DNA of 28,198 nucleotides from a virus. The stretch's first letter is position 1, and each line of letters starts with the position of its first letter. Made by a program: the position numbers and the translations under genes. This document shows, in pieces, positions 14,151 through 21,338 of this stretch. A model generated the notes under the pieces. It was not told the DNA's origin. It made no database searches and saw only the letters and a list, made by a program, of their open reading frames with translations. Location of the stretch: the IMG/VR virus record IMGVR_UViG_3300037119_008205, positions 1 to 28,198 of that record. One strand, written 5' to 3'.

Positions 14151-14450
14151 ATGAAAAACATCAAATTGATAGTGGCGACGACAGTCATCACGGGGATCAT
14201 ATTTATCGGCGGTACGGCTTACGGTGCGTTCAGTCTCCCGTCGATCGTTGGTGGAAAGAGTACGCAAATCGACACGGTGCCAAAGGTGGAAAAAACTGAA
14301 AGAGAGATCGAAGAAAAGAAAGCACAAGAAGAGTGGGTAAAGGCCGAACAGCTTATGCCGGAAACTTTTGGAGTAGCACCATCGACATTCGAGGAACGAC
14401 TTTACAGTCTCGAATTACGGGTTGCGGAGTTAGAAGCTAATCAAAGATAA
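14151..14450 (+). CDS. Exported or membrane-anchored coiled-coil protein, 99 aa
   Basis: Residues 1-27 form a basic start and a hydrophobic segment (IKLIVATTVITGIIFIGGTAYGAF) that reads as a signal peptide or N-terminal anchor. The rest is a soluble acidic/basic helix with a C-terminal heptad run (EERLYSLELRVAELEANQ). This is a typical layout for an envelope-spanning or periplasmic accessory protein. A spanin-like role with the next gene is conceivable because the two overlap by one base (TAATG), but both lie far from the endolysin. Confidence 0.65.
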   Translation: MKNIKLIVATTVITGIIFIGGTAYGAFSLPSIVGGKSTQIDTVPKVEKTEREIEEKKAQEEWVKAEQLMPETFGVAPSTFEERLYSLELRVAELEANQR

Positions 14451-14617
14451 TGTATAAAATATTCAAACCACAACTTCTGTTCATCGTAATACTTCTCGCA
14501 TTTCTCTCTATTGCAATGACGAACTCACGGCTCACGCGAATCGGTGACGAGCTACAGCGAAGCAATGACTCTTTCGATCGGGCATTCGGGACATCAACAG
14601 CATCTTTAATCAAATAA
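14450..14617 (+). CDS. Small single-span membrane protein, 55 aa
   Basis: The ATG shares its A with the stop of the preceding gene. One membrane span (about residues 7-24, PQLLFIVILLAFLSIAM) is followed by a polar tail (TRIGDELQRSNDSFDRAFG). Likely type II or tail-out inner-membrane protein. Coupled translation suggests it acts with the preceding anchored protein. Confidence 0.58.
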   Translation: MYKIFKPQLLFIVILLAFLSIAMTNSRLTRIGDELQRSNDSFDRAFGTSTASLIK

Positions 14618-14619
14618 CT

Positions 14620-14808
14620 ATGGACAAATATACAATCACAACAGATCGAGAAGTACTCACAGTAAACGGAATAGTAAAGAGCGATGAGGTAGAAATCAAA
14701 ATAAAAAAGGGAAATTCTTTGTTTGTAAGCCAAATCACTATCGACGTAGAAGCGATTGAACCATTAATAGAAGCGCTTAAAAAATACTGGAATGGACACA
14801 ACAATTAA
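14620..14808 (+). CDS. Small hypothetical protein, 62 aa
   Basis: Starts after an ATCAAATAA leader. Beta-rich first part (YTITTDREVLTVNG, VEIKIKKGNSLFVSQITI) and a C-terminal helix EPLIEALKKYW. It overlaps the following 57-aa gene by 17 nt; the two proteins share size and a similar strand-helix plan and may be distant relatives. Confidence 0.58.
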   Translation: MDKYTITTDREVLTVNGIVKSDEVEIKIKKGNSLFVSQITIDVEAIEPLIEALKKYWNGHNN

Positions 14809-14965
14809 AATCGAGACGGACATGGTGACAGTGATCCGAAGGAAAGACGAACTTATTGCAATCATAGTGCGAGACGCAACGACACGAAAGGCGCTCACCT
14901 ACATGATAAAAGACGCAAAGGTCGAAGATATCGCAAAACTTATCAGCAACAATAACGAAGAATAA
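14792..14965 (+). CDS. Small hypothetical protein, 57 aa
   Basis: A 57-codon frame starts inside the end of the previous gene. It has MDTTIKIETDMVTVIRRKDE strands and a TRKALTYMIKDAKVEDIAKLI helix. The strand-helix plan and ending (…ALTYMIKDA) resemble the 62-aa neighbour. Unknown function. Confidence 0.52.
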   Translation: MDTTIKIETDMVTVIRRKDELIAIIVRDATTRKALTYMIKDAKVEDIAKLISNNNEE

Positions 14966-14969
14966 ATAT

Positions 14970-15032
14970 ATGTGGGAAATTGTACTTGTAATACTCGCTA
15001 TCATTGTCTTCTTTATCTGGCTATTCAATTAA
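14970..15032 (+). CDS. 20-residue membrane micro-protein
   Basis: A complete frame of 20 codons, MWEIVLVILAIIVFFIWLFN, is nearly one membrane helix. The start has the best context of this genome (AATAAATATATG), it follows the previous stop by 4 bp and precedes the AT-hook gene by 4 bp, so it fills the space exactly. Very short frames occur by chance, so the call rests on the leader and hydrophobicity. Confidence 0.45.
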   Translation: MWEIVLVILAIIVFFIWLFN

Positions 15033-15036
15033 GGAA

Positions 15037-15213
15037 ATGCCACGAGGACGCCCAAGGAAGAATCTGTACGAGGAACCGAAGGAGCGCATCATACGAATTG
15101 GAGACGAAGACGAGATAGATTTTATGGAAGACCTTGATTCTTATATCATCAAGGCGCAGGAAGAGGAGCCCGAGGAAGAGTACGAGCCGGATGTGGAACT
15201 CGAAGAAGCATAG
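15037..15213 (+). CDS. AT-hook protein with acidic tail, 58 aa
   Basis: The N-terminus MPRGRPRKNLYEEPKER contains a classic AT-hook core (PRGRPRK), which binds the minor groove of A/T-rich DNA. The rest is acidic (about 20 Asp/Glu after residue 20), ending EEEPEEEYEPDVELEEA. It has a rare purine-rich leader (AAGGAAATG). It may bind the AT-rich origin or promoter DNA of phage or host; the acidic tail could contact a protein partner. The AT-hook is seen; the role is inferred. Confidence 0.65.
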   Translation: MPRGRPRKNLYEEPKERIIRIGDEDEIDFMEDLDSYIIKAQEEEPEEEYEPDVELEEA

Positions 15214-15226
15214 TACGCAAATCGAC

Positions 15227-15418
15227 ATGATTAATAAATACAAGGGAAATTGTTTCAAATGCAAGACCTATGTGGATGTTGGTCAGGGTCATTTTCAGAT
15301 CATAAGAGAAGGCGATGGGTTATTGAGAGAAAGGTACCCGAACCGCAAATGGGTTTTACGATGCAAATCGTGCGTCGGGACCGGAAATTTGAAGAAGAAA
15401 GATATTGCCAAGCTGTAA
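15227..15418 (+). CDS. Small zinc-finger-like protein, 63 aa
   Basis: Two CxxC pairs (NCFKCKTYVDV near residue 9 and RCKSCVGTG near residue 46) frame a short beta-rich core, a typical zinc ribbon arrangement. The rest is basic (KKKDIAKL at the C-terminus), consistent with nucleic-acid or protein binding. Start ATG at 15227; no Shine-Dalgarno sequence. Probably a regulatory or adaptor protein; no family named. Confidence 0.62.
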   Translation: MINKYKGNCFKCKTYVDVGQGHFQIIREGDGLLRERYPNRKWVLRCKSCVGTGNLKKKDIAKL

Positions 15419-15438
15419 GATGTGGGTTCTGGGATCAG

Positions 15439-15483
15439 TTATCCCCACTTATTGCTTGCACCGCCAGCGACACATAGTATAAT
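15439..15483 (+). promoter_or_regulatory. Promoter module for the replication block
   Basis: TTATCCCCA (15439-15447, one base from a DnaA box) is followed by TTGCAC with CACCG/GACAC-type repeats and a perfect TATAAT at 15478-15483. The -35 is weak (CTTGCA with a 17-bp spacer). The order of parts matches the modules at 10797-10853 and 24655-24701, so it is read as a divergent copy driving the genes from 15601. Confidence 0.55.
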
Positions 15484-15524
15484 CAGCGAAGGTTTAGATT
15501 CTCCTAGTCCGAGATCAAAATCTG

Positions 15525-15570
15525 GTGGGGATGTTCCCACTCATTATCACAAACATCCTTGCGGAGCAAG
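15525..15570 (+). ncRNA. Structured 5' leader, possible pseudoknot
   Basis: A hairpin GTGGG (15525-15529) with CCCAC (15536-15540) has a 6-nt loop GATGTT that is fully complementary to AACATC at 15552-15557. A second hairpin CTTGC/GCAAG (15558-15562/15566-15570) follows at once. This is the topology of an H-type pseudoknot stacked on a hairpin, in the leader of the SSB-like gene. With no spare loop base the first pair may stay open. Confidence 0.5.
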
Positions 15571-15600
15571 ATGCCCCGAAGGGAATAATTTATCAAATAT

Positions 15601-16233
15601 ATGGGTCTACAAAATAGAGAAGGTGGAAAGTATTTTACAATCATGGGTGGAAAGTTTTCAGTTCGTGTTCCCGAAGGAACACCGAAGGCCGTCACCCGTG
15701 TCAACAAGAAAGGAGTAACGGTTCACGAAGTCTTCTATGATTCATTTACCGGCAAGCTCGTTGCGATAAAGACACAAGACTCTCCATACGGAAAGAATTG
15801 GGTTTTTAGTTTCAAAGATGGTGCAGAGGTATATAATCTCCAGCTCTCATATTCAAACAGCTATGCAACAAACCTCTTGAAGATGCTTCCGAACATCGAC
15901 CTTACAAAAGAGATGAAGGTTCAGCCTGCAGAGAAGATCGACGCGGACGGAAAGAAGAAGTCATCACTCTTTATCAACCAAGAAGGCAATTCGATCAAGC
16001 ATGCATATACCAAGGATGTTCCTAACGGAATGCCACCTATGGAGCAGATAGTTGTAAAAGGTCTCCCACAGTGGGATGATACGAAGCGCATCGAGTTTCT
16101 TCATGCAATGGTGGTTCGGGATATCCTTCCGAAATTGCCAAAGGATGAATCGGTGACAGCTTCTCCGGCAGACGAAGCATTGGCAGTCGATGATTTCGAT
16201 GCGAAGAAGGAGGCGGAAGATTTAGATTTTTAA
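15601..16233 (+). CDS. SSB-like single-stranded DNA-binding protein, 210 aa
   Basis: The N-terminal 150 residues are beta-rich, with a KGVTVHEVFYDSFTGKLVAI and KNWVFSFKDGAEVYNLQLSY pattern seen in phage proteins annotated as ssDNA-binding. The C-terminus is a disordered acidic tail ending DDFDAKKEAEDLDF, the SSB-type partner-binding tail (acidic residues, final Phe). It is the first gene of the replication block, just before primase-helicase, which fits. The start follows ATCAAATATATG. Function is inferred from tail, size and neighbours; the OB fold itself was not verified. Confidence 0.65.
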   Translation: MGLQNREGGKYFTIMGGKFSVRVPEGTPKAVTRVNKKGVTVHEVFYDSFTGKLVAIKTQDSPYGKNWVFSFKDGAEVYNLQLSYSNSYATNLLKMLPNIDLTKEMKVQPAEKIDADGKKKSSLFINQEGNSIKHAYTKDVPNGMPPMEQIVVKGLPQWDDTKRIEFLHAMVVRDILPKLPKDESVTASPADEALAVDDFDAKKEAEDLDF

Positions 16234-16255
16234 TAGTTAATTTATAGTAAAATAT

Positions 16256-16447
16256 ATGGGTGAAGAAAATAACGACGGTCTACAGGTTCCTGTCATTGCA
16301 GACACAGAAGCTAAGGAAGTATCTGACATCAATCCATCCGGAGAATCTGGAGAGGACGGTGCAACAGCAAGCGAAGACGAATCAACAGTATCGGGAGAGA
16401 CCGCAGAAGAAGGTGGAGTGGACGGATCTGAAAATGTAGTAGAATAA
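16256..16447 (+). CDS. Extremely acidic small protein, 63 aa
   Basis: Nineteen Asp/Glu and a single Lys in 63 residues, with Gly/Ser-rich repeats (GESGEDGATASEDES) and no hydrophobic core, so probably disordered. The start follows GTAAAATATATG. It sits between the SSB-like gene and primase-helicase. Possible roles are a DNA mimic, or a competitor or chaperone for the SSB-like protein. It could also be a low-complexity protein with no folded function. Confidence 0.55.
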   Translation: MGEENNDGLQVPVIADTEAKEVSDINPSGESGEDGATASEDESTVSGETAEEGGVDGSENVVE

Positions 16448-16458
16448 GCGCTTCAACA

Positions 16459-16611
16459 ATGAAAAATAATACCATCACACTACAACAGAATATTGTCACC
16501 AAGAATCAGGACGGATGTTTCAATGGAGTTTTGCCCCGTGATGGGGGCTTTCATTCCAAAGACGCATCCGTCCTGTTTTTTGTTGATAATCCTAATTATA
16601 AAATCCTATGA
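16459..16611 (+). CDS. 50-residue ORF overlapping a terminator, possible leader peptide
   Basis: A frame of 50 codons starts MKNNTITLQQNIVTKNQ and ends DNPNYKIL, with its TGA overlapping the primase-helicase ATG (ATGATG). The hairpin at 16507-16581 lies inside it, so a ribosome translating the ORF would open the terminator stem. It has no strong A/T start motif (TTCAACAATG). It may be a regulatory leader ORF rather than a gene with a stable product. Confidence 0.45.
   Translation: MKNNTITLQQNIVTKNQDGCFNGVLPRDGGFHSKDASVLFFVDNPNYKIL
16507..16581 (+). terminator. Terminator or attenuator in front of primase-helicase
   Basis: CAGGACGGATG (16507-16517) pairs perfectly with CATCCGTCCTG (16565-16575), followed by six T (16576-16581). 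The 47-nt loop carries an inner stem GCCCC (16533-16537) with GGGGC (16544-16548). The T run begins 32 bp before the primase-helicase ATG. It is a strong factor-independent terminator shape and would reduce transcription into the replication genes unless opened. Confidence 0.7.
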
Positions 16612-19016
16612 TGGCACCAAAGAAAACAAAATTCTTGGATAGCTTCCCCGGCCACGTCTATCGCTATATCGACCAGACTGGCGAAAATCGCCCACCGGTA
16701 TCATCGGAAGAACGGCGCGACGATCTCAACAAAGCAGGGTATGAAGCGTACTTTACAGTGAACGGTTTCAAAGGAGCCCCAGATGCAAAGAAAGAACACT
16801 GCTCTTCCATCAACGCCTTCTTCGTCGATATCGACGGACGCAAGGACCCGGGGGAGCTCGAAGCGATAAAAGAAAAGCTCATGCCGTCATTCATCTTGGA
16901 GACCAAGAACGGTTTCCATGTGTATTGGCTTTTGGATGAGAGTATATTCAAAGAAGAAAAGACCCCCGACGAATGGGAAAGCGCCGTACTTCGATGGGAG
17001 AGAATCGAACAGTCGATCGTGACTTCTTTGAACGCCGATCCTGTAGTGAAAGACCTCACTCGCATATTGCGTATTCCGGATACTTACTATTGGAAGAAGT
17101 CCGGTGATGCGTGGAAAGGCGGAGTGGAGAAGGCACCGTTCAAGATCAAAGGGATCCACAAGAATACGAATGCGAATTACTCAATGGATCAGATGGCGGA
17201 GGCATTCCCTGAAAAAGAGACTGCGATCGCGCCGTTCCCCAAAACCCCACAAGGAGAGAGCATGGCGAAGTACGCTGATGCGGAAAAGAAAAACTTTTTC
17301 GAACTGGTCAACAAGGCATATCCGATGGAAGAGCGTGATAGCTTCATGTCTCTTATATCGGGAAAAGCAGGAACCTTGCCACCAAACCTCGTCTCTCGAA
17401 ATCAAGCGCTTCTTATCACCGCGACACTGATGAGACAAGCTGGGTGGACCAAGAGCAAAGCGATCAGGCATATCGACGAAGTGGGATGGCATGGCATCGA
17501 AGCAGAGCGAGGTGGAAAACAGGAGATCGTGAACACGATCAATTCCGCATACGATACCGGTTACACCTATTCATACAAGAACGAGATCATTGCTTTCAAC
17601 ATGACCCCCGAAGAGCAGATGAAGATCCAAGCCGCCTATACTGCAGTTGCAAAAGCGAGAAAGGAAGTCGATAAGACGAGATTCAGCAATTACGAATATG
17701 AAGTGGCGAGTCGGTATCCGTATCTTAAAAAGAATGAAATCGGTATCGTGTTCAATTACGTCGATGGGGTATATAAAATGCTTACCGATCAAGACCTCTC
17801 GAATATCATTCTCACGATGCTCTACGAAGACATGCTATGGGGATATCGAACGAAAAGAAATATCGCGGACAAGGTGGCGTGTCTCGTTTCCATCATTCCC
17901 GATCTCGTGCTCACTGATGACAAAGGAGATTATTTCAATGTGCGCAATGGCCTGTATCAGATCTCGACGGGAGAGCTCAAGCCCCACACTCCTGATTTCG
18001 TGTCGCTTGTGCAGTCGCCGGTTATATACGATCCCGATGCAATCGCACCGACATGGAATGCATGTCTTGAAGCGTGGATGCATGGACCGGAGCGAGCGGA
18101 GAAGATGGAGATGCTACAGCAATTTGCGGGGTATCTTCTGACTTCTTCAATGGTGCATGCGAAAGCGCTCTTCTTGGTGGGAGACGGAGGAAACGGAAAA
18201 TCGACATTCGCGGACACTCTCGGAATGGTTATCGGTGAACAGGGAACCTCTCGCATCGACCTCGAAGATCTTTATGGAATGTTCGGACTCAAAGGTCTTA
18301 TCGGTAAGCGATTGAACATCATTGAAGAGGTGGGCGGAAATTACTATCAGTCGCACAAATTGAAGAAGCTCATTTCCGGAGAAGATCTCACCATCAATAT
18401 GAAGTTCAAGGATCAGTTCAAGTTTCGTCCTACGGCAAAATTCATCTTCGCAGTGAACACTATGCCGCGTGTCGATGATTCATCGACTGCTACAGAGAGA
18501 CGCATCGCAGTGGTGCAGTTCAATAATAACTTCCGAAACATGCCGAACACCGAGCTTCGATTCAGTGATGGACTTCTTGCACAGGAGCTTCCCGGAATCC
18601 TTAATTGGATGATCGAGGGAATCAAGAAACTTCGAAAGGCGAAGAAGTTCACCATCACGCAAGAACAGCAAGTGGCGCTTCTTGAGTACCGAGAAGAGAA
18701 CTCATCGGTCGAAGGGTTTGTTGGGGAGTGTTGTGTCTTCGAAGCGGGAAAAGTTATCACCGCTCGAGAGTTGTATTCGGAGTACAAAGATTACTGCATT
18801 AAGGATGGTCGAAAGTTTAAATCGGCGATCGCCTTCACCAAAGAGATCAAGGCGCTCGGAAAGAGATTTGAGAAGTTTCAGTTTATTGATCGAACCAACG
18901 GTCACTCCACCGCACGATTCGAAGGGGTGCAGATCAATAAGCATTGGTCGGGAGACAGCTTGCATTTTGAGAAAGAGGAGGACGCTTATTCATTACATAA
19001 AGACGATGAGCTCTAA
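16608..19016 (+). CDS. Primase-SF3 helicase (P4-type), 802 aa
   Basis: A two-part replication enzyme. The N-terminal primase-polymerase part shows FFVDIDG at 71-77 (metal-binding aspartates) and KNGFHVYW around 100-107, as in RepB/archaeal-type prim-pol domains. The C-terminal part is an SF3 helicase: Walker A GDGGNGKST near 525-533, Walker B-like RLNIIEEV near 567-574 and a sensor KFIFAVNTMPR near 614-624. A winged-helix-like C-terminal region follows. It is the central replication protein, acting with the SSB-like protein and possibly loading at the iteron region. Confidence 0.93.
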   Translation: MMAPKKTKFLDSFPGHVYRYIDQTGENRPPVSSEERRDDLNKAGYEAYFTVNGFKGAPDAKKEHCSSINAFFVDIDGRKDPGELEAIKEKLMPSFILETKNGFHVYWLLDESIFKEEKTPDEWESAVLRWERIEQSIVTSLNADPVVKDLTRILRIPDTYYWKKSGDAWKGGVEKAPFKIKGIHKNTNANYSMDQMAEAFPEKETAIAPFPKTPQGESMAKYADAEKKNFFELVNKAYPMEERDSFMSLISGKAGTLPPNLVSRNQALLITATLMRQAGWTKSKAIRHIDEVGWHGIEAERGGKQEIVNTINSAYDTGYTYSYKNEIIAFNMTPEEQMKIQAAYTAVAKARKEVDKTRFSNYEYEVASRYPYLKKNEIGIVFNYVDGVYKMLTDQDLSNIILTMLYEDMLWGYRTKRNIADKVACLVSIIPDLVLTDDKGDYFNVRNGLYQISTGELKPHTPDFVSLVQSPVIYDPDAIAPTWNACLEAWMHGPERAEKMEMLQQFAGYLLTSSMVHAKALFLVGDGGNGKSTFADTLGMVIGEQGTSRIDLEDLYGMFGLKGLIGKRLNIIEEVGGNYYQSHKLKKLISGEDLTINMKFKDQFKFRPTAKFIFAVNTMPRVDDSSTATERRIAVVQFNNNFRNMPNTELRFSDGLLAQELPGILNWMIEGIKKLRKAKKFTITQEQQVALLEYREENSSVEGFVGECCVFEAGKVITARELYSEYKDYCIKDGRKFKSAIAFTKEIKALGKRFEKFQFIDRTNGHSTARFEGVQINKHWSGDSLHFEKEEDAYSLHKDDEL

Positions 19017-19437
19017 ATACATAATCCCATTGATGAATATGCTTATTTATACCAAGGCAAAGCGGTATAAGCCGTCGCGTCTTCCCGATGATATCGAAGA
19101 GGGGGATATTGGAGACTGCTTCGATCACTGTCTACTTCAAGCGGTGAAGTCATGTGGAAAGTATCAATACTGCGAAGGGATGGCGCTTGTCGGTGGTAAA
19201 TGGATCCATCATGCGTGGCTCACCGATCGAGAAAAGATTTATGCATATGATCCGACATGGAAAATGATAGTGCCCGAAGGAGTTCCGATTCCCGGTTATG
19301 TCATTTATTACGTTGGAGCGGTACTCAATCTGGATCTCGTGACGGAGTTTGTGATAAAGACCGGATACAAATCACCGATAGCGAATGCCGATAAAGATCG
19401 TGATCTTGCCCATAAAATATATGAAAGCGCAAAATAA
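19006..19437 (+). CDS. Cys-His-Asp enzyme-like small protein, 143 aa
   Basis: Three conserved-looking points suggest a papain/transglutaminase-type triad: Cys38 in GDCFDHCLLQAV, His69 in KWIHHAWLT and Asp82 in YAYDPTW. The same order (Cys, HAW, DPxx) occurs in transglutaminase-like and lasso-peptide B2-type protease folds and in small uncharacterised phage proteins. The start overlaps the end of primase-helicase by 11 nt, and its end overlaps the SF2 helicase gene by 17 nt. A peptidase or cross-linking role is possible; catalysis is inferred from motif order alone. Confidence 0.6.
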   Translation: MSSKYIIPLMNMLIYTKAKRYKPSRLPDDIEEGDIGDCFDHCLLQAVKSCGKYQYCEGMALVGGKWIHHAWLTDREKIYAYDPTWKMIVPEGVPIPGYVIYYVGAVLNLDLVTEFVIKTGYKSPIANADKDRDLAHKIYESAK

Positions 19438-20746
19438 CATCGAACATACGATCAGTGAAATTGAGCGAATAGGAGGATTCAAATTCTATGATATCCAAAA
19501 GACGATTATTCGTGACGATAGAGAAAAGACGGGAATATTTCTCGGTACCGGAGTCGGAAAGACTCTCCCCTCTCTCGTTCTCTCCGAAGGATCAACACTT
19601 GTTGTGTGTCCGAAACAGCAAAAGCTCGATCGCACTTGGCAGAAGAATGACTTGAAATTCAGTCTTGGAAAATTCATCACCGTTGTATCAAAAGAGGAGT
19701 TCCGAAGGGATTGGGAAAGTTACGGATTATTTACCACCGTTGTTTTCGATGAATGTCATAACATGCTCGGGGTCTCACCAGAGACGCGACAGCGAAATAG
19801 GATACAGATCCCGAAGACATCACAGATATTTGAAGCATGCCTTCTTTATCTCCGAAAGCATCCGCCGAATCGGTTCTATATGGTGTCTGCGACTCCGGTA
19901 ACGAAGCCGATGAATATGTGGGCCTTGGCGAAGCTGTTCGGAAAGGATTGGGACTTCTTCAAATTCCGTTCCACGTTCTATTTCCCGACGATGATGGGCC
20001 GGCGCCAAGTATGGCTTCCGAGGAAGGATGATGTGACGAAGCAGAGACTGGCGCTGAATGTCCAGAAGTTCGGATACACCGGAGCCCTCAAGGACTTCAT
20101 GGATGTGCCGGAACAGACCCACATCGAGAAGCATATCGAGCTCTCGGATGAACAGAAGCATGCGATCAAGAAATTGAGTGAAGAGGAAGCAGATCCATTG
20201 GTGCGGAGATCTCGCATGCGGACCATAGAGAACGGGGTACTTTATGGGAAGAAAGTGGAGGAGATATCCGAAAAGGTCGATCGGATGGTGAAAGATACGA
20301 TCTTCTTCAAGAACGGGAAAATCGAATACATATTGGAGCGGGCTGTGGAGTTTCCGAAGATGATGGTATTCGCGGCCTATACGGCACAGGTTGAGGCTAT
20401 AGCGACGGCATTGCGGGAAGAGGGTCACAAGGTCTTTACGGTCACAGGGGCCACCAAGGACCGTTCTACGGTCTTTGAAGAGGTGGAAGCACTGGATGAG
20501 GGTATCATCGTGGTCGCGGCCCAGATCTGCGAGGGGTATCGAGTACCATCTGCCCCCTGTATGATCTTCGCTTCGAAGTCGAACAGGTTCCTTCATTACG
20601 ATCAGGGGAAGGGGCGTATTCTTGACGGCCAACACCTCAAGAAAAACCTCTATATCCATCTGATCGTACCCGACGGGGCCGATGAGGACTGCCATGAGTC
20701 GATCATGTCAGGTCAGGATTTTCAGGAAAAATTATCAGTATTATAA
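19421..20746 (+). CDS. SF2 (SNF2/DEAH-like) helicase, 441 aa
   Basis: ATP-dependent helicase or translocase. Walker A is GTGVGKT (42-48), the DEAH-type motif II is DECH (110-113), motif III is SATP (156-159), and the C-terminal half has a QGKGRILDGQ stretch near 394-403 equivalent to motif VI. The chosen start has AAAATATATG; a longer in-frame start at 19385 would overlap the previous gene more. Such helicases aid phage replication or recombination. The 3' half uses more G/C-ending codons than the 5' half. Confidence 0.9.
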   Translation: MKAQNNIEHTISEIERIGGFKFYDIQKTIIRDDREKTGIFLGTGVGKTLPSLVLSEGSTLVVCPKQQKLDRTWQKNDLKFSLGKFITVVSKEEFRRDWESYGLFTTVVFDECHNMLGVSPETRQRNRIQIPKTSQIFEACLLYLRKHPPNRFYMVSATPVTKPMNMWALAKLFGKDWDFFKFRSTFYFPTMMGRRQVWLPRKDDVTKQRLALNVQKFGYTGALKDFMDVPEQTHIEKHIELSDEQKHAIKKLSEEEADPLVRRSRMRTIENGVLYGKKVEEISEKVDRMVKDTIFFKNGKIEYILERAVEFPKMMVFAAYTAQVEAIATALREEGHKVFTVTGATKDRSTVFEEVEALDEGIIVVAAQICEGYRVPSAPCMIFASKSNRFLHYDQGKGRILDGQHLKKNLYIHLIVPDGADEDCHESIMSGQDFQEKLSVL

Positions 20747-20750
20747 AAAA

Positions 20751-21035
20751 ATGAAAAAAATAGAATTTAAGACGGGGTTGATTCCCGAACAAACGGTTTA
20801 CCTTGCTTTAGGAGAAGTTATGACAGAAGAGAGGATCAAGGAGATATCAAAAGGATTGAAGGGATTGGTGGATACTTTGAAGGCGAGAATAATGGTGGGT
20901 CACTTTGAAATAATTCCATCCCATTGCCCCGAGGGGAGAACTGGTTGTTGTGTGTATCACACTCGACAAGTAAAAAGAGATCTTAATGTCGGTGAAATTA
21001 CCAAATTAATTGATGAAATATTCGCAATAAAATGA
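20751..21035 (+). CDS. Hypothetical protein, 94 aa
   Basis: The start ATG follows TTATAAAAAA. A soluble helical protein with an interesting Cys/His cluster SHCPEGRTGCCVYH (residues about 59-72) that could bind a metal. The rest is a standard helix-rich fold (ERIKEISKGLKGLVDTLKAR and EITKLIDEIFAIK). It overlaps the next gene by ATGA. Unknown function. Confidence 0.6.
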   Translation: MKKIEFKTGLIPEQTVYLALGEVMTEERIKEISKGLKGLVDTLKARIMVGHFEIIPSHCPEGRTGCCVYHTRQVKRDLNVGEITKLIDEIFAIK

Positions 21036-21160
21036 AAACAATAATAGAACTTTTCGGGATAGTATTGGGATTCCTATTTCTGACACTATTCTATCTTGCA
21101 CTGACAGCTGGACCCGTGGTCGTGATTGTCTGGGTCATTTGGAAATTATTTTTCAATTAA
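21032..21160 (+). CDS. Small membrane protein with one or two spans, 42 aa
   Basis: Almost entirely hydrophobic: a first span about residues 5-24 and a second about 27-39, with a GP turn between (LTAGPVVVI), ending WKLFFN. The start overlaps the previous gene by ATGA. This resembles a tiny holin-like or membrane-disturbing protein, but also the other micro-membrane proteins in this genome; the ending FN is shared with the 20-residue protein at 14970. Confidence 0.55.
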   Translation: MKTIIELFGIVLGFLFLTLFYLALTAGPVVVIVWVIWKLFFN

Positions 21161-21161
21161 A

Positions 21162-21338
21162 ATGAAACAACCTACATCTACTAAGAGAGTGAAGGGAAAG
21201 GTGAGGAAGGTGATGGAGCTTGCACATCAACTTCAAAAGGATTGGATGAAAGTACATAAAGACTGGAGAACACCTGTTTGGGGTTACTTCAGAGACGAAG
21301 CAGAAAGAATCTTACCCACTACTAAATCAAAGAAATGA
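21162..21338 (+). CDS. Basic small protein, 58 aa
   Basis: Basic, Trp-containing helical protein: residues 1-15 rich in Lys/Arg, then KVMELAHQLQKDWMKVHKDW and a C-terminal YFRDEAERIL helix. Starts 1 bp after the previous stop. This is the first of a run of genes using AGA/AGG arginine codons rather than CGN. Reminiscent of small phage proteins with two amphipathic helices; no function assigned. Confidence 0.55.
   Translation: MKQPTSTKRVKGKVRKVMELAHQLQKDWMKVHKDWRTPVWGYFRDEAERILPTTKSKK

Noticed and set aside
19820-20695. Long antisense frame of 291 residues
   Set aside because: It lies wholly within the SF2 helicase gene on the opposite strand. The helicase motifs are complete in the sense frame, and the antisense product shows no domain.
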